Origin: a virus
DNA length: 64,000 nt
Virus record (IMG/VR): IMGVR_UViG_3300025617_000009
Location: 1 to 64,000 of that record
Strand: one strand, 5' to 3'
Shown: positions 25,559 to 31,779 of the stretch, in pieces
Position numbering within the stretch: the stretch's first letter is position 1
Layout of the letters: each line of letters starts with the position of its first letter
The notes under the pieces: model-generated
Seen by the model: only the letters and a program-made list of their open reading frames with translations
The model's database searches: none
What the model was told of the DNA's origin: nothing
Made by a program: the position numbers and the translations under genes

Positions 25559-26325
25559 CGTCTTTCAATATCCTCTTCTACACATACAGTACCCCATTGA
25601 ATTTCAAGAACATGTGCATTTTCTGTTCCTGGATTACTTGCCTGATGCCATACTTCTTTGCCTATTTTATAAGTAAAACTGTCTGATGTTAGATGCACAC
25701 TTTCTTTAATTCTATTATATTCAGTATCCATCTTAACACTGCCTTCGAGTACAGTCCAATCTTCCGAACGTTTAAAATGTCGTTGATCGCTTAGACTTTT
25801 TCCAGGATAGATTACAAGTTCTTTAACTTTATAACCTTTACTAGGTTTATCGTCTAATACTCTCCAATAACCCCAGTCACGTTCTGTCTTTTGTGTTTTC
25901 CACTCGTCTAATATCCACGAGCTAGAATTCTTTTTATTTTCACCACCTATGCCAAACTCGAAACTTAGATTATCTGCTATGACTTTCATTTCAGGAATAT
26001 TTTTGCTAGTTCTGTCGCCACCGTTAGCAAACACAACTTCGTCTTCTTCATAGTTCCAGCACGAATCTTGTACAAACTTAGTACAAGTGTCATCAGCATC
26101 ATAGTCGTCATCAAATGCTACAACAGCGTCTACCATAGATAGTGCTCTAATAACTTCTGCTCTTTCTTCTAAAGGCATAAACGGTCTGCCTTTCTTGCGT
26201 GTAAGCCAAGCATCGCTGTTAATGCCAACTACAAGTCGATCACCTAATGTTTTAGCTTCTTTGAAATATTCTATATGACCTGAATGAAGTGGATCAAATC
26301 CACCTGTAACTAATACTACTCTCAT
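25555..26325 (-). CDS. Nucleotidyltransferase (HldE C-domain/TagD-like) fused to a cupin domain
   Basis: Residues 1 to about 135 are a cytidylyltransferase-like domain with GGFDPLHSGHIEYFKEA (HxGH at 14-17), GDRLVVGINSDAWLTRKKGR and PLEERAEVIRALSMVDAVV, the closest resemblance being the ADP-heptose synthase half of HldE. Residues of about 150-256 form a cupin: WGYWRVLDDKPSKGYKVKEL, then PGKSLSDQRHFKRSEDWTVL and VWHQASNPG, like the C-terminal half of type II mannose-6-phosphate isomerases. The first domain would activate a sugar phosphate with ATP or CTP; the cupin may isomerise the sugar. With hldD and gmhB homologues at 53.5-55.3 kb it fits an ADP-heptose-type route. A late-promoter motif lies 5 bases before ATG. 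Confidence 0.85.
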   Translation of the reverse strand: MRVVLVTGGFDPLHSGHIEYFKEAKTLGDRLVVGINSDAWLTRKKGRPFMPLEERAEVIRALSMVDAVVAFDDDYDADDTCTKFVQDSCWNYEEDEVVFANGGDRTSKNIPEMKVIADNLSFEFGIGGENKKNSSSWILDEWKTQKTERDWGYWRVLDDKPSKGYKVKELVIYPGKSLSDQRHFKRSEDWTVLEGSVKMDTEYNRIKESVHLTSDSFTYKIGKEVWHQASNPGTENAHVLEIQWGTVCVEEDIERR

Positions 26326-26330
26326 GTAGA

Positions 26331-26338
26331 TATTTATA
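26331..26338 (-). promoter_or_regulatory. T4-type late promoter (TATAAATA), 5 bases before ATG
   Basis: Minus-strand TATAAATA is the exact T4 late consensus, then TCTAC, then ATG at 26325. It would start a late transcript through the lower half of the sugar cassette with no leader. Confidence 0.65.
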
Positions 26339-26343
26339 TGCTA

Positions 26344-27105
26344 CTATAATAGATTTAAAACTTTTTGATAAAAGTTATTATTATAGTCTCTACATTCTTC
26401 TAAAAACCCATTTATAATAGGACTACTAGCCGAAGTTTTCCATTGAGAAATGTGAGGTATCAGAGTAGGTTGATATTTCATATGATCGAACTTTACACTC
26501 CACGACAAAACTCTAACATCTTTTTCAAGTAGTTGTCCCCAAAACGCACCGTGATAACTATCAGTGATAATAGTTTTTGCACTACCTAAAAAATCTATTA
26601 CAGCATCAAAATCCATATTGCTGTTTGACATATGTATATCGCCTTTGGAATATTCATATTTAGACTTAAATGCATGAGTATAATAAACTACATCGTGTTT
26701 AACTTCATATTGTTTGTCAAATGCTGTATGCATGCAACTTACACACGGAAGATATGAATCATAATGTCCTGGTATCCAATCACGAATACCTACAAGGTTA
26801 CATTTCTTAATATAATCTGGATAATATTTTATCCCTTTAGCAACAGCTTTTCGACCAAAGTTATGTCCTATCCCCCAAAGTACTGCATTTTTTGGTTTTT
26901 TGTCAAGCAGTAATTCTATGTGCTGACTAAATTTTTTATGTATTAATCCACCACCGCCTACTACTAAAGTTTGATCAGTAATAGGAAATCCGTTATAAAG
27001 TAACTCGCCTGATTCATATTCAGGAAAATCAAAATAACGCCCAGGATTGCAAAAATAATCTCCAACGTTATTTTTTACTTTTCGATGTACCTCGTAAGTT
27101 TTCAT
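26344..27105 (-). CDS. Polysaccharide pyruvyltransferase-like protein
   Basis: The 253-residue protein matches the PS_pyruv_trans (CsaB/WcaK-like) family: NNVGDYFCNPGRYF near the start, TLVVGGGGLIHKKF at 47-60, AVLWGIGHNFGRKA, IRDWIPGHY, and TIITDSYHGAFWGQLL near 178-193, the family's conserved T/SD-x-H-x-A site. Such enzymes add pyruvate ketals to sugars from phosphoenolpyruvate, giving acidic glycans; some relatives are glycosyltransferase-like. At 253 residues it is shorter than CsaB (about 360). It overlaps the GT gene upstream by 38 bases, and a TATAAATA at 27108-27115 sits only 2 bases before its ATG, probably too close to act as its promoter. Confidence 0.82.
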   Translation of the reverse strand: MKTYEVHRKVKNNVGDYFCNPGRYFDFPEYESGELLYNGFPITDQTLVVGGGGLIHKKFSQHIELLLDKKPKNAVLWGIGHNFGRKAVAKGIKYYPDYIKKCNLVGIRDWIPGHYDSYLPCVSCMHTAFDKQYEVKHDVVYYTHAFKSKYEYSKGDIHMSNSNMDFDAVIDFLGSAKTIITDSYHGAFWGQLLEKDVRVLSWSVKFDHMKYQPTLIPHISQWKTSASSPIINGFLEECRDYNNNFYQKVLNLL

Positions 27106-27685
27106 TATATTTATAAATCTCTTTTTTTAGTGGCCCAGTAAAATGTAATACATGTGCCTTCTCTTTTAACCTAGGAGATGCACAATTCCACTCAAAACTT
27201 ATCTGTTGAAAAATGTTTCTTCCTTGCTGAATCCATTCATCTTGTAACCAAATTATATGTCCATTTTCGCCTTCGGTAGTTACAAAATATCCTTTACCCC
27301 TAGGTATCCTATATTTTAATTTTTCTTTTAGTTGTTTAATAAAATCTCTACTATGGTCATTATTTTTAAAATATATAAATCCACTATTTAATCTCCCTGA
27401 CTTTCCGTTTACATAGAATATACTTTTCTTTTTATTAAGAAAGTTTATAGGCGGACAACGATCTTTAATATAACAGTCGCCGTCAATTAAGCACACATCT
27501 TCATCTGTTGTATTAAGAAGATTTTCTAATTCATCTATTTTTGCCCGCTTCCAATTGCGAGATTCTTGAGAGCCTTTTATTAAATTATAAGTGTAATCAT
27601 TCTTTCGGCACCATATAATTTGACTAGAAATACATGGTTTATATTTTTCTATATAGTCATCTGATGCGGTACACAATAATATCAT
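27068..27685 (-). CDS. Putative glycosyltransferase (GT-A-like)
   Basis: The 205-residue protein begins MILLCTASDDYIEKYKPCIS and has an acidic metal-site motif in DEDVCLIDGDCYIKDRCPP near 60-78, followed by RLNSGFIYFKNNDHSRDF, where the N/SGF segment is typical of small GT-A enzymes. A late HFTGP near 185 could supply the C-terminal His ligand. It has the same general design as the other GT-A genes here but low direct similarity. It starts on the stop codon of the DUF579-like gene (TAATG type) and its 3' end overlaps the pyruvyltransferase gene. Donor unknown. Confidence 0.7.
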   Translation of the reverse strand: MILLCTASDDYIEKYKPCISSQIIWCRKNDYTYNLIKGSQESRNWKRAKIDELENLLNTTDEDVCLIDGDCYIKDRCPPINFLNKKKSIFYVNGKSGRLNSGFIYFKNNDHSRDFIKQLKEKLKYRIPRGKGYFVTTEGENGHIIWLQDEWIQQGRNIFQQISFEWNCASPRLKEKAHVLHFTGPLKKEIYKYNENLRGTSKSKK

Positions 27686-28242
27686 TAGTGCGTTACATGT
27701 CTTAATTTTGTTATATCTTTAATCACAGTTGAAAACATTGCTTTACTGTAAATATCTTCAACAGTTCTGTCGCAGTCGTGAATAAAAACATCTGTATTTT
27801 TTGATGCAAGTGATGATGCAGTATAAATGCTTTGCATTCTTCCTGGCTTTTTGTCCGTTGTACCTACAGGCGAATCAACAAAAATACAGTCCCATTTTGT
27901 ATTTTTTACAACGTCCGGTAAGTCCATTTTTAAATTTTTATAAACACCTTTGTTATATTCTTCTAGAAGAGTTACGTACTGAACTCTTCTAGTAGTATAT
28001 GTTACTTTAATAACATCATTATCTTCTGGCCTAATCCATTTAGCATTATTTTCTAAAAATAAAGTTTTTCCGTTGCGATTAACATAGCGCCACATAGGCG
28101 TGTCATGACCAGTTCCAAATACTAGAAAGTTTTTATCTCCTAAAAAATTTGCAATATATCGATATTCTTCAGCTGTCATTTGTCCATGATTAGACTTTTC
28201 CATCTTTTCAGCGAGCATAGTTTCAAATTGTTCGTCTAACAT
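27685..28242 (-). CDS. DUF579/glucuronoxylan 4-O-methyltransferase-like protein
   Basis: The 185-residue protein reads like the catalytic core of plant GXM/IRX15 (DUF579, Polysacc_synt_4): FLVFGTGHDTPMWRYVNRNG at 39-58, KTLFLENNAKWI, WDCIFVDSPVGTTD near 117-130, then KPGRMQSIYTASSLA and VFIHDCDRTVED near 152-163. In plants, GXM adds a methyl group from S-adenosylmethionine to O4 of glucuronic acid side chains; GTGHD and the VDSP/HDCDR motifs belong to the SAM and sugar sites. Here it sits among glycosyl, pyruvyl and SAM-dependent enzymes, so methylation of an acidic sugar in a surface glycan is a reasonable inference. It overlaps both neighbours. Confidence 0.85.
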   Translation of the reverse strand: MLDEQFETMLAEKMEKSNHGQMTAEEYRYIANFLGDKNFLVFGTGHDTPMWRYVNRNGKTLFLENNAKWIRPEDNDVIKVTYTTRRVQYVTLLEEYNKGVYKNLKMDLPDVVKNTKWDCIFVDSPVGTTDKKPGRMQSIYTASSLASKNTDVFIHDCDRTVEDIYSKAMFSTVIKDITKLRHVTH

Positions 28243-28829
28243 AGTTGCTGCACCTTTTCAAGAATTTCGTCATTCTTTTCTTTAGTTTTAGTAATAATAT
28301 AAGAAGGAAAAGGTTCTTGGGTTACAACAGTTAAGAAGTAATTATTCTCTTCAACAAAATCATTAACACTTTCAACTACACCCCAGTCTGGACGTTTTCG
28401 CCACGCTGGTCTATAATCATGTCCTAGTATCATTCCGTCATCTTTTACTAAAGATTTTACTGCTTGAAGATCTTTCATACATCCGTCATATGTATGATCT
28501 CCGTCAACGTATACCCAATCAAATAAGTTAGGTTCACAGTACTTAGGTAAGTTATACGTCATATCACGAATAAACTGAACATTATAATTTTTAAACTGTT
28601 CTTTTATTTCTTCGTATCTTTGATCCCAAGTTTCTTGATCAGTATAATATGTTCCTTGAACATTTGTAGCAATAGGTCCCCAAAGATCTACACAAAAATG
28701 TAGTTGTGGTTTTACTATTTCTAAAATAATTCGACTAAAATTTCCTTTACCTACACCGAGTTCTGCACACGTACTGTCTGCTGGCATAAGTTCTAATAGT
28801 TGTTCTCTTTTTATATCAAAGCGTGGCAT
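28236..28829 (-). CDS. Class I SAM-dependent methyltransferase (Methyltransf_24-like)
   Basis: The 197-residue protein has motif I in TCAELGVGKGNFSRIIL near 19-35, an acidic LHFCVDLWGP near 43, and FDWVYVDGDHTYDGCMKDL near 104-122, followed by DGMILGHDY. VDGDHTYxG...D is characteristic of Methyltransf_24, which often acts on sugars in polysaccharide, antibiotic or cephalosporin-type pathways. It is first in the sugar cassette, overlaps uvsY by 14 bases on its 5' side and the DUF579-like gene by 7 on its 3' side, so it links the recombination and sugar units. Substrate unknown. Confidence 0.85.
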   Translation of the reverse strand: MPRFDIKREQLLELMPADSTCAELGVGKGNFSRIILEIVKPQLHFCVDLWGPIATNVQGTYYTDQETWDQRYEEIKEQFKNYNVQFIRDMTYNLPKYCEPNLFDWVYVDGDHTYDGCMKDLQAVKSLVKDDGMILGHDYRPAWRKRPDWGVVESVNDFVEENNYFLTVVTQEPFPSYIITKTKEKNDEILEKVQQLC

Positions 28830-29271
28830 CTTCCATTCCTGCTACTCTGAGCTTTACAACATTAGTTATCTGCCATTGCTTTTGATCAAGTGCCTTTAAG
28901 ACTCCTAACCATTTGTTACGCATTAGCGCAAATTCATTGATAATCTTTTCATAGTCTACGACATCTGCCTCACCGTCAACGTATTTTTCAACGTCGCGGC
29001 TTGACAGAGCTCGTTGGTAATTTTCAAGATATTTTTTGAAAAACGAACTGCGCAATCTACGCAGTTCGATGTTTAGGTATTCTAGGATTGCTTCAATCTC
29101 TTGGAGCTGGTTAAATCGGTGTTCAACAATACCAGGCATACTTGCCGCGGCACGTTCAACATTGCCAGTTAGTTTAACTTCTGTCCGAGCTTCTTGTAGC
29201 TCGTGTTCAAAGAAAGCAACTGCATTAGGAATTTTAGAAATATCACGTGATACTTCGCTGTACCAACCCAT
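28816..29271 (-). CDS. uvsY: UvsY recombination mediator
   Basis: The 151-residue protein starts MGWYSEVSRDISKIPNAVAF; ATG at 29271 overlaps the preceding stop (TAATG), preferable to a TTG two codons earlier. It is all-helical and basic in the middle (LEYLNIELRRLRSSFFKKYL) with the C-terminal order of T4 UvsY (137 residues): YEKIINEFALMRNKWLGVLK, then KQWQITNVVKLRVAGME, compared with IKSRGFAIKHIQDMRAFEAG in T4. UvsY loads UvsX on gp32-coated ssDNA. Its position two genes after uvsX, and three after gp32, supports the call. Confidence 0.88.
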   Translation of the reverse strand: MGWYSEVSRDISKIPNAVAFFEHELQEARTEVKLTGNVERAAASMPGIVEHRFNQLQEIEAILEYLNIELRRLRSSFFKKYLENYQRALSSRDVEKYVDGEADVVDYEKIINEFALMRNKWLGVLKALDQKQWQITNVVKLRVAGMEDATL

Positions 29272-29486
29272 TACCAATCCTCATCATTATCTTCGTCTAA
29301 ATCGAGATAGTAGTTAATTGCATTATCTAAATACTGATCATTTCCCAGTGCATCTTTTAGTGTTTCATCTGATACTCCGTAATCTGCAAGTAGGTCAATA
29401 AACTTTTCAGCAGCAATTTCTAGATTTTTCTTGTCGGCATATTCTTTAAAAACTAGCCACAAATCAACGATGATGTTTTCATCCAT
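29271..29486 (-). CDS. Small acidic protein between uvsX and uvsY
   Basis: The 71-residue protein (VDLWLVFKEYADKKNLEIA; FIDLLADYGVSDETLKDALG; DNAINYYLDLDEDNDEDW) is helical with a strongly acidic C-terminus. I recall the same small protein beside uvsX in cyanophages. Start and stop overlap uvsX and uvsY by one base each, so the three are made together. The acidic tail might mimic DNA or contact a recombination protein. Function unknown. Confidence 0.82.
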   Translation of the reverse strand: MDENIIVDLWLVFKEYADKKNLEIAAEKFIDLLADYGVSDETLKDALGNDQYLDNAINYYLDLDEDNDEDW

Positions 29487-30556
29487 TATTCATTAATCTC
29501 CAAAGGTTCTTCAACATCGGTATTTACCTCTTGAGTCTCCTCTGGTAGATTTACAAAGTCATCCATAACTTTCTGCATAATATCTCCTGTAAAGTTTTTA
29601 CGATACTCGAGAATCTCTTCACCGCTACTCATAACATACTTGAGTCGGTTACCGCTTTTCTCAATAACGCCTTTCTTTTCAAACAAATCCAGCAATCCTG
29701 AAAATGGATCCATTCCTGTTTCATACGGAATACGTACTTCAACATCCTCAAACGGTTTTGCATAGCGAGTCTTCATCACTTTACACTTGGCACGAATACC
29801 ATGTACTTGTGATGTTTTAACACCGTTCTCGTCTTCCTTGAGTTTAAGTTTTTTCATTGCCACAACAATACTGCTAGCATAGATAAACCCTGCACCGCCT
29901 GAAATCTTATCGTCTGGATCAAACATATCTTGGCTTGCGTATGTATGGTTAGTTACTACCATACCTACATTGTATGCTCCAAACATGTTTACACAGTTAG
30001 TTACAAGTGCTTTAAGTGCTTTAGCCTTGCGACCCATATCACCTTTCATGTCACCTGCTTCAAACTGATTAACTTCAGTAGGTGTCATTAACATGCCTAA
30101 ACTGTCAACTACAAACAGAACTTTAGGACGTTCTTCTTCAGCCATGTCTCTATAGTCTTTCATGAATGTTGATACAGTTTTACCTACATCGTCAATCATT
30201 GCCATGTTAAGTTTTAACATTTTATCTTCGCCGGTGTCTACTTGAAGTGCTTGTAGCCATGCTTCGTCAAGTGCGTTCTCTGTATCAATCAATACAACAA
30301 AGATACCTTGCTCTTGTGCTGCTTTGATAATATTACCAGATACTACATAAGATTTACCTGCACCACTTTCGCCTGCAAATACACTTACTTTGCCTAGTGG
30401 AATACCTTTACTAAAGTCACCACTAATAAGATAGTTGAGTGCGTAGTTACCTGTACTAATCCAGTCAGTAGGATCGTTAAATCCTGCACTCATACCTGTA
30501 ATGGATTTTGTTAGTTGTGTCCTAAACTTGGTAGGATCAAATGCTTTTGATGCCAT
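29486..30556 (-). CDS. uvsX: UvsX RecA-like recombinase
   Basis: The 356-residue strand-exchange protein has Walker A GESGAGKS at 62-69, a Walker B stretch KVLFVVDSLGMLMTP near 143-157, a LVTNCVNMFGAYNVGMVVTNHTY-type L1/L2 region near 185-207, and a DPDDKISGGAGF segment near 212. An acidic tail (NTDVEEPLEINE) matches those of T4 UvsX (391). It drives recombination-dependent replication and repair with UvsY, gp32 and UvsW. AGGAG precedes the ATG, and a terminator-like hairpin separates it from gp32 upstream, so its expression is set apart from gp32. Confidence 0.96.
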   Translation of the reverse strand: MASKAFDPTKFRTQLTKSITGMSAGFNDPTDWISTGNYALNYLISGDFSKGIPLGKVSVFAGESGAGKSYVVSGNIIKAAQEQGIFVVLIDTENALDEAWLQALQVDTGEDKMLKLNMAMIDDVGKTVSTFMKDYRDMAEEERPKVLFVVDSLGMLMTPTEVNQFEAGDMKGDMGRKAKALKALVTNCVNMFGAYNVGMVVTNHTYASQDMFDPDDKISGGAGFIYASSIVVAMKKLKLKEDENGVKTSQVHGIRAKCKVMKTRYAKPFEDVEVRIPYETGMDPFSGLLDLFEKKGVIEKSGNRLKYVMSSGEEILEYRKNFTGDIMQKVMDDFVNLPEETQEVNTDVEEPLEINE

Positions 30557-30585
30557 GTGAATCTCCTAATCTAAAAAGCAAAGAA

Positions 30586-30619
30586 CCCCCGAGCAGTCCT
30601 TTTCAGCAACTGACGGGGG
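30586..30619 (-). terminator. Intrinsic terminator/attenuator between gp32 and uvsX
   Basis: Minus strand CCCCCG...CGGGGG forms a strong stem continued by CAGT/ACTG inside, with a loop of about 11 bases, followed by TTCTTTGCTTTTT. It ends the gp32 message or attenuates read-through into uvsX. Confidence 0.78.
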
Positions 30620-30626
30620 CGTGTTA

Positions 30627-31637
30627 TTATTGTCCTTGACGTGAACGGATCATTGCAAGAATGTCTTGCGCATTACCGCCATCTGCAGGAGCTGCTTCAG
30701 CTGTTGCTGTAGCAGGAGCAGGATCAGGAGTAAATGGTACATCCTCTGTTACAGGAGGCACTGGTGCTGGCTGTGGCGTAGGTGCACTCTGACTAGTAGC
30801 AGTTGCTTGCGGACTAGCCGCCATGTTAGGGTCACCTGTACGAGCCGCCATACCTGCTGGACGGAAGTACTGACTAAAGCGGTCTGGATCATATGCTTCA
30901 CCATCTACTGATGCTTCAAACATTTCCTGCATAACTTTAATTTCTACTTCTGTAGGTTTCTTAGGCAAGAAATCGCCTAGATTAAACAACCCATGTGTAT
31001 TGATTGCCTGCATCTCTGCATCATTTAAAGGACGCTCACGACGAGCCCATTGTGATGTAGAGTAGTCTGCATAACCGCCTTTGCTTGTTTTGTTAAGACG
31101 GAAGTCAACACCTGCTGTGTAATCTGTTGGCAATTCTTCCATATCAGGATCCATAAGAGCCTGCTTGATGATCTGGAAAATTTGAGGACCAATAATAAAA
31201 CGTCGAATTGGATTCTCTGGCGTTGTGTCTTCTGATAAAGGATTATCTGCAACAAAGCCTTGGAAGATATATGAACGCTTCTTCCAATATTTACGACCCA
31301 TGTCTTCTAAACTTGGATCTTTAAACCAACCACGTACTTCGTTGAGAATGTTACATGACTCACCGTACATTTCCATACATGGAATCTGCACTTGTACTGG
31401 CTTGCTTGAAGTGTCGCCTTTAACTCCACTAAACGGAAGTTTAATCATAAGACGTTCTGTCCAGAAGAATGTGTTGTCTGCATTACCATCGGGAAGGAAT
31501 CGAAGTGTTGATGTTTCACCTTCGTTCATGTTCCAAAATGGATAGATTGCGTTATCGCCACCGCCTGACTGACGGTTGCCAGAAGCGCCTGCTTCTTGTT
31601 CTTTGAGCTTCGCTCGGATTTCTGCTAATGATGCCAT
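30627..31637 (-). CDS. gp32: Single-stranded DNA-binding protein, T4 gp32 family
   Basis: The 336-residue protein shows the gp32 layout: a basic N-terminal helix (LAEIRAKLKEQE), then the OB-fold core with FPxxxMNEGETSTLRFLPDG-type text, FWTERLMIKLPF, IPCMEMYGESCNIL (Cys pair of the zinc region), RKYWKKRSYIFQGF and NPIRRFIIGPQIFQII. A Pro/Ala/Gln/Thr-rich linker covers about 265-320, and the end is QDILAMIRSRQGQ. It coats ssDNA and organises helicase, primase and recombinase; T4 gp32 is 301 residues. A sigma-70 promoter and an inverted repeat lie in its 60-base leader, with AGGAGG before ATG. It sits between two terminators as a single-gene unit. Confidence 0.95.
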   Translation of the reverse strand: MASLAEIRAKLKEQEAGASGNRQSGGGDNAIYPFWNMNEGETSTLRFLPDGNADNTFFWTERLMIKLPFSGVKGDTSSKPVQVQIPCMEMYGESCNILNEVRGWFKDPSLEDMGRKYWKKRSYIFQGFVADNPLSEDTTPENPIRRFIIGPQIFQIIKQALMDPDMEELPTDYTAGVDFRLNKTSKGGYADYSTSQWARRERPLNDAEMQAINTHGLFNLGDFLPKKPTEVEIKVMQEMFEASVDGEAYDPDRFSQYFRPAGMAARTGDPNMAASPQATATSQSAPTPQPAPVPPVTEDVPFTPDPAPATATAEAAPADGGNAQDILAMIRSRQGQ

Positions 31638-31679
31638 AGTTATGCCTCCTAATGTATTGCCTATGTGCTTAGTGCCTAA

Positions 31680-31692
31680 TTGTGTAGCACAA
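31680..31692 (-). promoter_or_regulatory. Inverted repeat in gp32 leader (possible translational operator)
   Basis: TTGTG-CTA-CACAA on the minus strand is a perfect 5-bp stem with a 3-base loop, just downstream of the gp32 -10 box and within the predicted 5' UTR. T4 gp32 represses its own mRNA by binding a structured leader, so an operator role is plausible. Confidence 0.5.
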
Positions 31693-31697
31693 TGTAT

Positions 31698-31726
31698 ATA
31701 CTACACTCAACTATTTAGCATGTCAA
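31698..31726 (-). promoter_or_regulatory. Sigma-70-like promoter of gp32
   Basis: Minus strand TTGACA (31726-31721), 17-base spacer, TAGTAT (31703-31698). The leader to ATG is about 55 bases and includes AGGAGG, unlike the leaderless promoters elsewhere. Confidence 0.75.
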
Positions 31727-31747
31727 CCATGAAATGCTAAATTTTTC

Positions 31748-31779
31748 AAAAAGTTAGCGGATTATTATAAACCCGCTAA
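31748..31779 (-). terminator. Intrinsic terminator after the 735-residue gene
   Basis: Minus strand TTAGCGG, 12-base loop, CCGCTAA, then CTTTTT. The TAA stop of the upstream gene lies at the stem-loop boundary. It separates the late packaging unit from the early gp32 gene. Confidence 0.75.

Noticed and set aside
27106-27115. TATAAATA upstream of the pyruvyltransferase-like gene as a late promoter
   Set aside because: The motif is exact, but only two bases separate it from the ATG, so transcription would start inside the gene. It may be chance in an AT-rich spot.
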